Counted from the first letter of the stretch, positions 17,547-28,213 are shown. The stretch: DNA of 64,000 bases from Paludibacteraceae bacterium (GCA_024405875.1 JAKSOA010000007.1:27863-91862), one strand, 5' to 3'. Notes: generated by a model not told the origin, from the sequence alone. Made by a program: numbers and translations.

Positions 17547-19403
17547 TCACTTCCATCTGGCTCTCAGCACCCTATACGGGTATCGTTTCTTCATTTCCGG
17601 AGCATTGGGGCAGTCTGCCTTATGAATCTTTATGCCTCCTGTGGCACTGATGAATCCAAAAATCTCATCGCCGGGTACAGGGTGGCAACACTTCGCAAAG
17701 TTAAGCAAAACTCCCTTAGTGTCACTGCCTACAAGCAGAATATCTCCGTCAAGCACCTTGCTTGGGATTAGAGCCTTAGTGTCAATGTCAGGGGTTTCAA
17801 CAATCTCATCTTCCTTAATATCAAAGGTTTGGTATCTCTCCTTCAGTGATGTTACGTCAATCTTCTCCTCGGCAATGTCAATGAATATGTCAGATGTGTT
17901 CTTGTATCCCATCTTGTGTCCCATCTGATAGAAACGGGACTCGTCAAAGTCAATCTTCCAATTCTTGAAACGGCGTTCCACTATCTCCAGACCAAGCGCC
18001 GCCTGTGATTTGCGGAACTCAGTGATAACCTGGCGTATGCGTTGGCGTGCCTTTGATGTGACCGCTATGTTAATCCAGTCTGCCCTTGGCTGCTGTGTTG
18101 ATGATGTAAGCACTTCAACTTGGTCTCCGTTCTGGAGGATGTGCCTCATAGTCACATTTTTGTCCCCGATTTTACCTCCGACGCATGTGTTTCCCACTTT
18201 TGTGTGAATAGAGTATGCAAAATCAAGCACTGTGGCGCCTTTGGGCAGGCGGTGCAGTTCTCCTTTAGGTGTGAACACATACACCTCTTTATCATAGAGG
18301 TCCATCTTGAAGGCGTCATCAGAGTCACTCTTGTTCTCTTCAATAGCGTTGCGTAATTGTGCCAGCCAGGTGTCCATCTGTCTCTCTCCCTCAATTCCTT
18401 TATATCGCCAATGTGCAGCCAGACCTTTCTCTGCAATCTCATCCATACGCTCCGTGCGTATCTGAATCTCAACCCACTTGCCTTCAGGACCCTCAACGGT
18501 TGTGTGCAGGCTCTCATAGCCGTTCTCCTTTGGGGCAGAAAGCCAGTCTCTCAGCCTAGTTGAATCAGGCTTGTACATATCAGTTACAATAGAATAGACT
18601 TTCCAGCATTCAGCCTTCTCATCTTCCGGTTTGGCGTCAAGAATAACACGTATGGCAAAGAGGTCATAGATGCCTTCAAACGGCACATTCTTCTTCTTTA
18701 TCTTGTTATAGATGCTGTGTATTGATTTTGTGCGTCCCTTTATGTGGAATTTAAGACCTTCAGCGGTTAGTCTCTCCTTTATCGGGGCGATGAAATTGGC
18801 TACAAACGCATCTCTCTCCCTCTTTGTCTCATCAAGTTTTTTTGATATGTCATAATATACGGCTGGCTCAGTGAACTTAAGACATAAGTCCTCCATCTCT
18901 GTCTTTATGTTGTAGAGTCCCATTTTATGGGCTAGCGGTGCGTATAGGCATACGGTATCTTTCACCACCGATGACTGAACATCAAGTGGCAGAGTTTTCA
19001 GGTTTTTTATGTAGTAGAGCCTTGAGGCAAGTTTTATGAATATAACCCTTACATCTTTTGCAAGAGAGAGCATAAGGCGCTTGAAATTCTCAGTGTCAAT
19101 CTGCCAGGTCTTGCTGTAGATGCTGTTCACCCGTTTAACGCCGTCAAGAAGTTCCGCCGTCTCACTACTGAAAAGTTTGCTTATTGTATCTGTTGTAACG
19201 CTTCCGTTCTCAAAAAGAGGGTAGAGCATTATTGCCTCCAAAGTGGCTCCGCCAACGCCTATCTCATTTACTGCAATGGCGCATATCTCCTGCATACGCT
19301 TGAATTTTGCGGCAATCTCATCGGGTGTCAGTCCGCTGTCAATGTAGAGGCTCTTAATCCGCTCAAGTTGCTCTGTGCCTATTTCATTAGTTGAGAACAT
19401 CAA
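17547..19403 (-). CDS. relA: RelA/SpoT-family (p)ppGpp synthetase lacking the ACT domain
   Basis: Makes the stringent-response alarmone. Synthetase motifs are present (KGRTKSIHSIYNKI, GYESLHTTVEGP, EIQIRTERMDEIAEKG), followed by a TGS domain (VYVFTPKGELHRLPKGATVL) and the zinc-finger-like KCCHPVPGDEIFGF region. The hydrolase HD-ED motif is replaced (LYPLFENG), and RLYYIKNL stands where DRLHNMRTL is usual, so it is predicted to be synthesis-only. It ends at residue 618 after YRVLRARWK; the C-terminal ACT domain (about 100 residues in typical relatives) is absent. The start overlaps the upstream gene by 17 bp. Confidence 0.92.
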   Translation of the reverse strand: MMFSTNEIGTEQLERIKSLYIDSGLTPDEIAAKFKRMQEICAIAVNEIGVGGATLEAIMLYPLFENGSVTTDTISKLFSSETAELLDGVKRVNSIYSKTWQIDTENFKRLMLSLAKDVRVIFIKLASRLYYIKNLKTLPLDVQSSVVKDTVCLYAPLAHKMGLYNIKTEMEDLCLKFTEPAVYYDISKKLDETKRERDAFVANFIAPIKERLTAEGLKFHIKGRTKSIHSIYNKIKKKNVPFEGIYDLFAIRVILDAKPEDEKAECWKVYSIVTDMYKPDSTRLRDWLSAPKENGYESLHTTVEGPEGKWVEIQIRTERMDEIAEKGLAAHWRYKGIEGERQMDTWLAQLRNAIEENKSDSDDAFKMDLYDKEVYVFTPKGELHRLPKGATVLDFAYSIHTKVGNTCVGGKIGDKNVTMRHILQNGDQVEVLTSSTQQPRADWINIAVTSKARQRIRQVITEFRKSQAALGLEIVERRFKNWKIDFDESRFYQMGHKMGYKNTSDIFIDIAEEKIDVTSLKERYQTFDIKEDEIVETPDIDTKALIPSKVLDGDILLVGSDTKGVLLNFAKCCHPVPGDEIFGFISATGGIKIHKADCPNAPEMKKRYPYRVLRARWK

Positions 19404-19986
19404 TAACTATATCATAATTTTTTTTGAATGACGCTACAGATGATTCTATAAATGGCTGTAAATCATTATAATAGTCATTACGCATAAAGTAGTCAACACT
19501 GAATTGAGCCTTGCCGTCCTCATAAAAGTAATATTTGAGAAGTCGGCGGTTTGTCTGCGTACTGACCATATCAAGTTCCACTATTTTCTTGAAATCACCG
19601 TGCTTGAATATGTTTTTCTCAATATTTTCCCACGTGCCATCGGGGTTATATGTTGAGAAATAGAAGTCAAGACGGTCTTCGGTCTTCTCATACGGTATCT
19701 GACGCATATCATAGAGGCACATAGTGGCGTTGCCTATTAGCGTGTCAAGGTAGATGGTAATGCGTCTCTCTGAAAACGGATTGGCTGCAAGTTCCTGTGC
19801 CGCCACAGAGTCTGTGAATGTCTGACTTAGCATCTTGTAACCTGCGGGTGCCTTGTATGCAATCATCAGGTCTGTGTTAACTACTTCATTCCCAAGTAAT
19901 CCATCATCACAGCGCATTTCACGCTCCTTTACACAGGATGTCAGCAGAAATGCCGCAAACAGTAAAATATATAGGTTGGTCCTCAT
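19387..19986 (-). CDS. Small lipoprotein of unknown function
   Basis: A 199-aa protein with a signal peptide and lipobox LLTSC (Cys18). I do not recognise a family. The body is rich in aromatic residues and ends in a helical segment. It overlaps relA by 17 bp and probably shares its transcript, but nothing in the sequence ties the two functionally. The upstream gap holds GAAAGTT and aattact tandem repeats. Confidence 0.7.
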   Translation of the reverse strand: MRTNLYILLFAAFLLTSCVKEREMRCDDGLLGNEVVNTDLMIAYKAPAGYKMLSQTFTDSVAAQELAANPFSERRITIYLDTLIGNATMCLYDMRQIPYEKTEDRLDFYFSTYNPDGTWENIEKNIFKHGDFKKIVELDMVSTQTNRRLLKYYFYEDGKAQFSVDYFMRNDYYNDLQPFIESSVASFKKNYDIVIDVLN

Positions 19987-20064
19987 TGAAAGTTGAAAGT
20001 TGAAAGTTGAAAGTGAGATATGTTAATTACTAATTACTAATTACTAATTGCTAATTGCTAATTG
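19987..20064. repeat. Tandem arrays: GAAAGTT units then TAATTAC/TAATTGC units
   Basis: Four copies of gaaagtt(t) are followed by six copies of the aattact-type unit. This fills nearly the whole gap between murF-alr and the lipoprotein gene. Confidence 0.85.
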
Positions 20065-20066
20065 TC

Positions 20067-22514
20067 TCACTCCCAGTAATACACTCTCTTCACGCGTTTT
20101 GAGACGCTTGTCAGAATTTCGTATGGTATGGTGCCTGTTTTAGCGGCAAGTTCTGATATTGTAAGTTCATCATTGAAGACAATAACTTCATCACCTTCTT
20201 TAACTCCCTCAATATCAGTTATGTCAACCATACATACATCCATACATATATTACCTATGAACGGGGCTCGTTTACCATTGATAAGAACATATCCGTTTCC
20301 CCGACCGAAAGCACGGTTCAGACCGTCAGCGTAACCTATAGGTATTGCCGCTATTCTTGATGGTCTGTTTAGCACACCGCGGCGGTTGTAGCCTACGGTC
20401 TCATCAGACGGAATCTCCTTTATTTGGAGAATTATTGTCTTTAATGTGGCTACATTCTGAATGTCAGACTTCTCATTAAGCCCCACTCCATAGAGTCCCA
20501 CACCTAAGCGGACCATCTCAAATTGATAGTCACTCAGACGTTGAACACCTGACGTGTTGAGAATATGCCGTATTATGTCATTGCCGAGATTCTCTCTCAG
20601 ATAGTCTGTGGCTCTTGTAAATGTGCCTATTTGTGAGGCTGTGAATTTGTCTTCCGCAGGGTCTTCAGCGGCGGCAAGATGAGAGAATGCTGATACCACC
20701 TTTACACCGGGCATTCCTTTCAATCTCTGTACAAGTTCAGGCATATCACTCTCAAGGAATCCAAGACGGTGCATACCCGTGTCTATCTTAATATGAATGG
20801 GGTGGCTCTTCACTCTGTTTTGCATTGTGAACTCCGCAAACTGCTCAAGCATTCTGAAACTGTAAATCTCTGGTTCAAGGCGGTGCTTCACAAGCAGGTC
20901 AAAGGTGCCTGGCTCAGGGTCCATTATAATTATGTTTGTGTTGATGCCGGCGTTACGGAGTTCCACGCCCTCATCTGCCACGGCAACGCCAAAATAGTCA
21001 CAATGGTGATGGCTCAGGGTTTGTGCAACCTGCAGGGCTCCGCAGCCGTAGGCGTCAGCCTTAATCATTGCAACTGTTTTTGTCTCACGTTTGATATATG
21101 AACGCAGTTTTTTGAAATTGTGTACAAGTGCGTTCAGGTTTATCTCCATAACTGTCTGGTGGCGTTTCTGCTCCAGATGTTTCACAATCTGCTCAAATTT
21201 GAATTTGCGAGCGCCCTTTACAAGAATTATCTCATTGCTGAAGTTGACATCGGAGTCAAGAAATTGCTCTGTGGAGTCAAAAAAGAGCGTGCTAAGCGGG
21301 AAAAACTCTTTGTGACTTGATATTTCAGTACCTATCGCTATAACCTTGTTAACTGATTTCTGTTTTATCAAGGACGCAACGCTCTCATAGAGGGAGTCTC
21401 CGTCCATTCCGCTACCTGCTACATCAGATATTATAAGGCTACGTTTCTCAAATTTTAGTTTTGAGAATGCGTCCATAAAATTCAGAGCTTCTGTCAGTGA
21501 ACTTAGGTCATTACTGTAGGCGTCATCAATAATCTGACAGCCGTTTGCACCGTTCTTAACTTCAAGACGCATCTCCACAGGCTCAAGAGCGTCAAGTTTC
21601 ACGGGCTTTCCAAGATATATTCCGCAAACAAGACAGGTAATTGCATTCTGAAGAGAAATGTCATCAGTAAAATCAATGTTGCAATTGCCGGCGGCACCCT
21701 TACAGATATATGAAATATGAGATATGCCTTCCATTTTCTCCACTTTAGTAATGCTTACGGTGGCAGTAGGGTCATTAAATCCCCACGAAATAAGATTGAT
21801 GCCTGGATTGATTTTTTTTACTGCACTGACTACCTTGCTGTCATTCCTGAAGATAAGAACTTCCGATTCCTTGAAAAGCAGCATTTTTTCATTGAGTTTT
21901 TCCTCATCCGATGCAAAGCCTTCACTATGTGCGGCACCAATGTTTGTAAGTATGCCAATTGTAGGCTTAATTACGGTTTGCAGGTTTGCCATCTCTCCTT
22001 TTTCAGAGATTCCTGCCTCAAATATTCCAAGGGTGGTGTAATCCTCAAGTTCCCATACAGACAGAGGAACTCCTATTTGAGAATTGTAACTTTTTGGAGA
22101 ACGTGTTATTCTGAATGTATTGCCAAGAGCGGCATATAGCCATTCCTTTACAATGGTCTTGCCGTTGCTTCCCGTGATGCCAATAACGGGTATGTTGAAT
22201 TTTGCCCGATGGAATGCCGCTATCTGTTGCAAAGCCTTGACTGAATCATCAACAATGAAGAAGTTTGCATTTTCAAGATTTCTGAACTCATCTTCAAGTA
22301 CGCTTACAACAAAATTCCTTACTCCTGCGTTGTATGCGTTATTTACAAACCTGTGCCCGTTTGCCGTAGATGTGGTTATGGCAAAAAAGAGGGTCTCAGC
22401 AGGGTAGAGCAGAGTTCTTGTATCAGTGCTGAGATAAGAGATTGTTGCATCTTGTGCTGTGATTATAGAGTTGCAACTCAGAATTTCCTTAATGTTATTT
22501 GGTGTGTATATCAT
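20067..22514 (-). CDS. murF-alr: Bifunctional MurF ligase / alanine racemase
   Basis: Fusion of two cell-wall enzymes. Residues about 1-445 are MurF, which adds D-Ala-D-Ala to UDP-MurNAc-tripeptide (ATP loop GITGSNGKTIVKEWL). Residues about 450-815 are PLP-dependent alanine racemase, which supplies D-Ala (PLP lysine in VAMIKADAYGCG; GYNRRGVLNRPSR and the substrate-side AAIPIGYADG). The fusion is typical of Bacteroidota and its 815-aa length is normal. The start overlaps no neighbour; a tandem repeat follows the promoter-side gap. Confidence 0.96.
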   Translation of the reverse strand: MIYTPNNIKEILSCNSIITAQDATISYLSTDTRTLLYPAETLFFAITTSTANGHRFVNNAYNAGVRNFVVSVLEDEFRNLENANFFIVDDSVKALQQIAAFHRAKFNIPVIGITGSNGKTIVKEWLYAALGNTFRITRSPKSYNSQIGVPLSVWELEDYTTLGIFEAGISEKGEMANLQTVIKPTIGILTNIGAAHSEGFASDEEKLNEKMLLFKESEVLIFRNDSKVVSAVKKINPGINLISWGFNDPTATVSITKVEKMEGISHISYICKGAAGNCNIDFTDDISLQNAITCLVCGIYLGKPVKLDALEPVEMRLEVKNGANGCQIIDDAYSNDLSSLTEALNFMDAFSKLKFEKRSLIISDVAGSGMDGDSLYESVASLIKQKSVNKVIAIGTEISSHKEFFPLSTLFFDSTEQFLDSDVNFSNEIILVKGARKFKFEQIVKHLEQKRHQTVMEINLNALVHNFKKLRSYIKRETKTVAMIKADAYGCGALQVAQTLSHHHCDYFGVAVADEGVELRNAGINTNIIIMDPEPGTFDLLVKHRLEPEIYSFRMLEQFAEFTMQNRVKSHPIHIKIDTGMHRLGFLESDMPELVQRLKGMPGVKVVSAFSHLAAAEDPAEDKFTASQIGTFTRATDYLRENLGNDIIRHILNTSGVQRLSDYQFEMVRLGVGLYGVGLNEKSDIQNVATLKTIILQIKEIPSDETVGYNRRGVLNRPSRIAAIPIGYADGLNRAFGRGNGYVLINGKRAPFIGNICMDVCMVDITDIEGVKEGDEVIVFNDELTISELAAKTGTIPYEILTSVSKRVKRVYYWE

Positions 22515-22516
22515 AA

Positions 22517-22595
22517 TAGTGGATAGTGGACAGTGGATAGTGGACAGTTAATGGTTATGCGGTAATCTAATTTCTCCTTTCTCCTTTCTCCTTTA
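22517..22595. repeat. Short tandem repeats (GTGGATA/GTGGACA; TTTCTCC)
   Basis: Two arrays in a 52-bp gap plus the edge of the neighbouring gene: GTGGATA/GTGGACA units (22519-22547) and TTTCTCC units (22571-22594). The second overlaps the C-terminal codons of the minus-strand membrane protein (NLKEKGERRN). Confidence 0.75.
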
Positions 22596-23274
22596 GATTT
22601 TCAGACATAAGTTCTTCAAATGGCAGTCCTGTGAGTTTTGTCATCTGCTTGAACAAATACCATAGGGCTATTACCATTACTATGGTGGAAGGCAGAGCTA
22701 TAACAGGGTAACTCAAGGCTGTCAGTTTGCCAAGTTCCTGATTGAACGCCTCTGTTCCGGCAGGGCTGTGAACTATTATTTTAGTAAGGGTGGAGTTCAG
22801 AACCGCAGATAGCAGGAATGACGCCCCAACCATATATGTTGAGTTGCGTAACACCTTCTCAAACTTCTCTTCAGAGCCGTTCTCCTTAAGTTTTCCGTCA
22901 ATTCTATCAACATCCATTAACTCCTTGTTGTAGAACAGTTTTTTAATGAGAGGGTAGGGTGTCTTCAGTGAAATAACAATAGCCGCACCTATGAGCAGTG
23001 GCACTGCCGCCTCTTTATATGCAAGCCATTCAGTAGGCAGTTCCAATACTCCTATTATACCTGTACAGAAAATGCTCACCAAACCCACGATGGCAATAAA
23101 GCCTACTTTCTTTTGAACAATGAGTTCATAGAGGCTCTGTCCAATAGGGAATGCCAATGCAATAAGAAAACCAGGCAGCACTCCAAGATGCGCCGCATCA
23201 GAGAATTTTGAAAGTATTATTGCAGGGATTACAATACTTACAAGTATGCTTATTATGGGGTTGGACTTGTTCAT
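22567..23274 (-). CDS. VC0807-type multi-pass membrane protein
   Basis: A 235-aa protein with about six predicted membrane segments (for example ISILVSIVIPAIIL, FIAIVGLVSIFCTGIIGVLE, AAVPLLIGAAIVISL). The segments WLAYKEAAVPLLIG and KTPYPLIKKLFYNKEL resemble the VC0807 family, whose function is unknown. Its C-terminal tail is encoded by a TTTCTCC repeat on the plus strand, so the last residues may be variable. Confidence 0.7.
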   Translation of the reverse strand: MNKSNPIISILVSIVIPAIILSKFSDAAHLGVLPGFLIALAFPIGQSLYELIVQKKVGFIAIVGLVSIFCTGIIGVLELPTEWLAYKEAAVPLLIGAAIVISLKTPYPLIKKLFYNKELMDVDRIDGKLKENGSEEKFEKVLRNSTYMVGASFLLSAVLNSTLTKIIVHSPAGTEAFNQELGKLTALSYPVIALPSTIVMVIALWYLFKQMTKLTGLPFEELMSENLKEKGERRN

Positions 23275-23363
23275 AATTGATAATTGATAATTGAAAGTTA
23301 AGAGTTTGTACTATCGGTTCCTCCCTTTAGGGAGGTTAGGAGGGAACTTTTCTTTTTTCTTTA

Positions 23364-24215
23364 TTAACTATTAACTATATTATGTTGTTTGTGGTTCTCA
23401 AGTTTCCTGATTTTCTCAAACTCTTTACATTTAACTTTAGTTTCATCGGGGAAATAGGTGTCAGCAAATTTCTCCCAAATGTAATCTATGGCTACATCTG
23501 ATGGGTGAATCATATCGGCGGCATAGAAACGGTAGTCACGCAGGTCATCTTCCATTATCTCATAACTTGGAAAGTATGAGCAGTTGTCATTTTCTGAACA
23601 AATCTTCTCAATGGCAAGCAGAAGTACAGCCTTGCTTAGACGGCTGCCGTTAAAACCGTCCTTAATATATCGTATGGGACTTACCGTAAATATAAACCGC
23701 TTCTCAGGGAACTCCTTTACAAACGCCCTGTATGCGGCGGTAATCTCATCAACTGTCATTCTACGGCGTGTAAATGCTTTAGCGTCTGTGTGATGGCAGT
23801 TTGCCACGACCTCACCTGTGCTACACAGCGTATATGTGTACGCTGTTCCGAATGTCAATATTATGTGAGTGGCGGTTTGCAGAAAATTGTGTCCACGCTC
23901 TATCTCAGCGTTCATCATATTCAGTGTCTCTTCCTCACTCTCCCTGGAGTATGAACTATGAAAGTCATAACTGCAAAAAAGCCCCCTTTCCCGGACTAAA
24001 TCGGCAGATGTTACAAAATTGTTACATTTTAGAATGTTCAAACATTTAAGAACAGATGCCGGATTGTATATGGCGCCAAACGGGTGATACGCTTCAAAAC
24101 CGTAGTAAACCGCCTTGTCAGATATGTTTTTGGCAAAGCAGGAACCTAAGAACAACACTTTGCTCTGGTGTGTCATCCTTATCTGGCTCTTTATGTTTAC
24201 TTCAGTTCTAAACAC
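23364..24215 (-). CDS. GSCFA-domain protein
   Basis: Predicted SGNH-like hydrolase or transferase. The family-naming motif is clear (FLGSCFAKNI), along with THIILTFGTAY and the C-terminal DMIHPSDVAIDYIW, which supplies the catalytic Asp-His. The family is often placed beside murF-alr in Bacteroidota, suggesting a cell-envelope role. No signal peptide is visible. The exact substrate is unknown. Confidence 0.88.
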   Translation of the reverse strand: MFRTEVNIKSQIRMTHQSKVLFLGSCFAKNISDKAVYYGFEAYHPFGAIYNPASVLKCLNILKCNNFVTSADLVRERGLFCSYDFHSSYSRESEEETLNMMNAEIERGHNFLQTATHIILTFGTAYTYTLCSTGEVVANCHHTDAKAFTRRRMTVDEITAAYRAFVKEFPEKRFIFTVSPIRYIKDGFNGSRLSKAVLLLAIEKICSENDNCSYFPSYEIMEDDLRDYRFYAADMIHPSDVAIDYIWEKFADTYFPDETKVKCKEFEKIRKLENHKQHNIVNS

Positions 24216-24260
24216 GCTGTATGTTGATTCGGTGATTCGGTGAATATTAATTATTAATTA

Positions 24261-25220
24261 TTAATTATTAATTATCTTCATCACTTCATCAAGGTTCGGG
24301 CTAAGAATAATCTCTGTGCGACGGTTCTTCTGACGTGCCTCCGCTGTGTTTTCAGCGTCAGTAGGGCAGAATTGGCTGCGTCCGGCGGCTGTTATTCTTG
24401 ACGGGTCAACATCGGGGTTATTAAGAAGAATGCGTACTACGGCAGTGGCACGTTTGACGCTAAGGTCCCAGTTGTCAAGTATGTTTCCGCTTCCGTTGTA
24501 AGGAATGTTGTCTGTGTGACCTTCAACCATTATGTAGAGCTCTTTCTGCTCCGCAAGCACGCCGGCAAGTTTGGTAAGGGCAGCTTCTCCGTTACTGTTC
24601 ACATTCCATTTCCCTGATTGGAAGAGCAGTTGCTCATCAAGGCTTACATAGATACGTCCGTTTTTGGTTGTAACCTGAATGCCTTCTCCCTCATAGCCCG
24701 CAAGAGCGTTCTTTATGCTCTCTTTTATCTCCTGCATCTTGCGCTCCTTCTCTTGAATCATAGAGTTGAGTTCTGCTATCCTGGCCTCTTTGTCGCTTAA
24801 TTCACGCTCTGCTTTGAATAGTGAGTCCTCACGCTGCATAAGTGTGTTCTGTAGTTTCTGAATCTCAGCGAGCATTGCCTGAACCTCCTCCTGACTCTTT
24901 GAAGTCTGTAGTTTGTCAAGCAGGCTCATATTCTGTTGCTGCATCTCAGCACAGTCATCTTGCACTCTCTTTAACTCACGGGATAGTTTTACGGTGTCTG
25001 CCGCCATCTTCTCAGCCGATGCCTTGAGGCGTGACAGTTCGTCTGTAAGTTCGCTAATCTTAACTTTGGCTGCGTCAAGTTTGGTGTTACACTCCTGAGC
25101 GTCATCATAATACCTTGACGCCAGATTCTGTGCCTCATTATACTTCTCCTTAGTTACACACGATGCCATAAGCACTACTGTGAGCGCTATGGCTGAAATT
25201 GTTGAAATCTTAATTCTCAT
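24261..25220 (-). CDS. OmpA-family peptidoglycan-associated lipoprotein
   Basis: A 319-aa envelope protein. The signal peptide ends VVLMASC (lipidated Cys about residue 21), a long coiled coil covers about residues 40-180, and the C-terminal OmpA domain binds peptidoglycan (EGHTDNIPYNG, NWDLSVKRATAVVRI, RITAAGRSQFCP, RRTEIILSP). It probably tethers the outer membrane to the wall. It is divergent from dxs, with its own TATATTTG box. Confidence 0.93.
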   Translation of the reverse strand: MRIKISTISAIALTVVLMASCVTKEKYNEAQNLASRYYDDAQECNTKLDAAKVKISELTDELSRLKASAEKMAADTVKLSRELKRVQDDCAEMQQQNMSLLDKLQTSKSQEEVQAMLAEIQKLQNTLMQREDSLFKAERELSDKEARIAELNSMIQEKERKMQEIKESIKNALAGYEGEGIQVTTKNGRIYVSLDEQLLFQSGKWNVNSNGEAALTKLAGVLAEQKELYIMVEGHTDNIPYNGSGNILDNWDLSVKRATAVVRILLNNPDVDPSRITAAGRSQFCPTDAENTAEARQKNRRTEIILSPNLDEVMKIINN

Positions 25221-25237
25221 ATCTTGGTTATTTCTCG

Positions 25238-25245
25238 CAAATATA
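25238..25245 (-). promoter_or_regulatory. -7 promoter box of the OmpA-family gene
   Basis: TATATTTG on the minus strand, 17 bp before the ATG, in the divergent gap. Confidence 0.6.
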
Positions 25246-25268
25246 CAACTTTATATCGTGATTTTTTA

Positions 25269-25276
25269 TAACTTTG
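25269..25276 (+). promoter_or_regulatory. -7 promoter box of dxs
   Basis: TAACTTTG, an exact TAnnTTTG match, 21 bp before the dxs ATG. No exact TTTG lies 19-21 bp upstream. Confidence 0.55.
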
Positions 25277-25297
25277 TGAGATTTTATTAAGCTTGTA

Positions 25298-27202
25298 ATG
25301 TCAGATACAAAAGATAAATACCCACTTCTCTCTTCAATAGAGTATCCCTCAGATTTAAGAGAACTTGATAAGTCTCAACTACCTGCGTTGTGCTCAGAAC
25401 TGCGTTCGTTCATAGTTGACGCCTTGTCAAGGAATCCCGGACACCTTGCCTCAAGCCTTGGTGCTGTGGAACTTACGGTGGCTCTGCACTATGTTTTTGA
25501 CACCCCGACCGACAAACTTGTATGGGACGTAGGGCATCAGGCATACGCTCATAAGATACTAACAGGTAGAAAAGATGTTTTTGAGACCATTCGTCATTTT
25601 CACGGATTGAGCGGTTTCCCGAGCCCCAAAGAGAGTGGTTATGACACATTTGTGGCAGGTCACGCCTCTAACTCAATATCCGCCGCGCTTGGAATGGCGG
25701 TGGCGGGCAAACTTGAGAATAAGAGAGACAAGGTTGTGGCTGTAATAGGAGACGGGGCTATGACAGGCGGTCTTGCCTTTGAGGGCTTGAATAATGTCTG
25801 TGTGAACCCTAATAATCTGCTTATTGTGCTTAATGACAACAATATGTCTATTGATATGCCTGTAGGCGGAATGAGCAAGTACCTTACTGACATAACCACA
25901 TCAAGGTTCTATAATGATTTCCGTTTCAAGTCCTATCATCTTTTGCGCAAGATAGGGTTAATGAATGACAGCAAGAAGAACAAACTTATGCGAATGGGCA
26001 CGTCTATAAAGAATAATGTATCGGGTTCGCATAATATTTTTGAGGGTTTGAACATAAGATACTTCGGGCAGGTTGACGGGCACGATGTCTTGCAACTTGT
26101 GAAGGTTTTGAATGATATAAAGGATTTTGAGGGTCCAAGGGTTCTCCATATAAAGACTGTTAAGGGCAAGGGATATGAGCCGGCAGAGAAAGACGCCATT
26201 GTGTGGCACGCTCCCGGACTGTTTGTTCCAGAGACTGGAGAACGTATAAAGTCTGATAAATCGGGGCTTGTTAGATACCAGGATGTCTTTGGTCAGACTC
26301 TTTTAGACCTTGCTGAACGTAATGAGAAGATAATTGGCATAACACCGGCAATGCCTACGGGTTGCTCAATGAATATTATGGCTGAGAAGATGCCTAATCG
26401 TGTATTTGATGTAGGCATAGCGGAGGGACACGCCGTAACATTCTCCGCAGGTCTTGCAAAGGAGGGTTTGATGCCGTTCTGTAACATATATTCATCATTT
26501 ATGCAGCGTGCGTATGATAATGTAATCCACGATGTCGCCCTGCAGAAACTTAATATGGTTATCTGTCTTGACCGTGCCGGTCTTGTAGGGCAGGACGGAC
26601 CCACACACCACGGAGCGTTTGACATAGCCTATATGCGTCCGATTCCTAACCTCACAATAGCGTCTCCGCTAAATGAAAGGGAGTTAAGAGACCTCTTATA
26701 CACAGCCCAACTGCCTGATAAAGGTCCTTTTGTCATACGTTATCCAAGAGGCAAGGGCGTAGGAGCGGAGTGGAGAGATGCGGAGATGAAGGAGATTAAG
26801 ATTGGAAAAGGTGTTACTCTTAAAGAAGGTACAGATATAGCCGTGCTTACATTCGGACCTCTTGGGAATGAGGCTGCAAATGCCATAGATGAACTTGATG
26901 AAAAAGAGCGTGGAAAGGTAGGTCTTTATAATATGCGCTTTGTGAAACCTATTGACACACAGTTGCTTGACGAGATTTCACTCAGGTATAAGAAGATTCT
27001 GACGGTTGAGGACGGAGTACGCACAGGAGGTTTTGGAAGTGCCGTCTTAGAGTATTTAAGTGATAAGGGTTGCGCTATTCCTGTAATAAGATTGGGATTG
27101 CCAGACTCATTCATAGAGCACGGCACACCAGCCGAACTTTACAAACTTACAGGACTTGACAAGGATGCCATAAAAGAGAGTATATGCCAAAACTTAAAAT
27201 AG
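25298..27202 (+). CDS. dxs: 1-deoxy-D-xylulose-5-phosphate synthase
   Basis: Thiamine-diphosphate enzyme joining pyruvate and glyceraldehyde 3-phosphate; its product feeds isoprenoids, thiamine and PLP. The ThDP motif [16 protein letters not shown] and the transketolase segment [15 protein letters not shown] are intact, and 634 aa is standard. It starts an operon-like run: its 3' end overlaps the M23 peptidase by 19 bp. Confidence 0.98.
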   Translation: MSDTKDKYPLLSSIEYPSDLRELDKSQLPALCSELRSFIVDALSRNPGHLASSLGAVELTVALHYVFDTPTDKLVWDVGHQAYAHKILTGRKDVFETIRHFHGLSGFPSPKESGYDTFVAGHASNSISAALGMAVAGKLENKRDKVVAVIGDGAMTGGLAFEGLNNVCVNPNNLLIVLNDNNMSIDMPVGGMSKYLTDITTSRFYNDFRFKSYHLLRKIGLMNDSKKNKLMRMGTSIKNNVSGSHNIFEGLNIRYFGQVDGHDVLQLVKVLNDIKDFEGPRVLHIKTVKGKGYEPAEKDAIVWHAPGLFVPETGERIKSDKSGLVRYQDVFGQTLLDLAERNEKIIGITPAMPTGCSMNIMAEKMPNRVFDVGIAEGHAVTFSAGLAKEGLMPFCNIYSSFMQRAYDNVIHDVALQKLNMVICLDRAGLVGQDGPTHHGAFDIAYMRPIPNLTIASPLNERELRDLLYTAQLPDKGPFVIRYPRGKGVGAEWRDAEMKEIKIGKGVTLKEGTDIAVLTFGPLGNEAANAIDELDEKERGKVGLYNMRFVKPIDTQLLDEISLRYKKILTVEDGVRTGGFGSAVLEYLSDKGCAIPVIRLGLPDSFIEHGTPAELYKLTGLDKDAIKESICQNLK

Positions 27203-28173
27203 ACAAGTCACATTACCGTTTTAACCCGCATACGCTAAAGTATGAGAAGATAGTGCGCGGATGGGGGTACTATGCGGGAGTTGTGCTGGGCTATATAGGC
27301 ATTGGAGCGGCGTTCGGAGTGTTGTTTTTTTTCATCTACACCTCATTTATGCAATCACCGCAGGAGAGGCAACTTGCCGATGAGAACAACAGGTTACGAG
27401 CTCAGTATAAAGTCCTCTCACACCAACTTGATGATGCCCTAAAGGTTATGGACGATATTTGTGAGCGTGATGAGAATTTTTACAGAGTTATTCTTGAGAC
27501 AGACTCACTTCCAAAAAGTCTGCGTACCGGTAATTATGACTTTACGGCACGTTATGACAAATGGAATGATATGCGTGCAAGCGCTATTGTGAAGGAGAAT
27601 ACCAAAAAGATGGATATACTTAACCGTATGCTCTATGTGCAGAGCGCCTCTTTTGATGAACTTGTCAAACTTGCGCAGCAGAGTGAGGATAGACTGAAGC
27701 ACATACCCGCAATACAACCCGTTCTGAATAAGGATTTGAAACGTACGGCATCGGGGTACGGAAGGCGTATGGACCCTATATACCAGACAATAAGATTTCA
27801 CAAGGGAATGGACTTCTCAGCACCTGTAGGCACTGAGATATTCGCCACAGGAGCGGGAACTATAAAGTATATGGGTTGGAAGCAAGGGTATGGTAATTTG
27901 GTGATAATAGACCACGGATATGGCTATATTACCTATTACGCCCACATTAGTAAGTTTAAAAAGGGTTTGTTCAGAGGATGTAAGGTGAATCGTGGTGATG
28001 TAATAGCGTTTGTTGGAAATACGGGCAAGTCAACCGGTCCGCACCTGCATTATGAGGTGCACGTTGACGGCAAGGTTCAGAACCCTCAGAACTATTACTA
28101 TCTGGATTTATCACCGGAACAGTATGATGAGATGATAAGAATAGCGGCAAGCAACGGAAAAATGTTTGATTAA
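27184..28173 (+). CDS. M23-family membrane-anchored peptidoglycan peptidase
   Basis: Predicted zinc metallopeptidase of the LytM type. One membrane segment (about residues 30-53) precedes a helical stalk and the M23 domain at about residues 195-305, with the metal ligands in FHKGMDF (His and Asp) and HLHYEV (His). The preceding segment [10 protein letters not shown] is also characteristic. Location is inner membrane with the domain in the periplasm. The catalytic set looks complete, so it is likely active rather than a pure activator. Confidence 0.93.
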   Translation: MPKLKIDKSHYRFNPHTLKYEKIVRGWGYYAGVVLGYIGIGAAFGVLFFFIYTSFMQSPQERQLADENNRLRAQYKVLSHQLDDALKVMDDICERDENFYRVILETDSLPKSLRTGNYDFTARYDKWNDMRASAIVKENTKKMDILNRMLYVQSASFDELVKLAQQSEDRLKHIPAIQPVLNKDLKRTASGYGRRMDPIYQTIRFHKGMDFSAPVGTEIFATGAGTIKYMGWKQGYGNLVIIDHGYGYITYYAHISKFKKGLFRGCKVNRGDVIAFVGNTGKSTGPHLHYEVHVDGKVQNPQNYYYLDLSPEQYDEMIRIAASNGKMFD

Positions 28174-28213
28174 TTGTTAATTGTTAATTACTAATTACTA
28201 ATTGCTAATTGTT

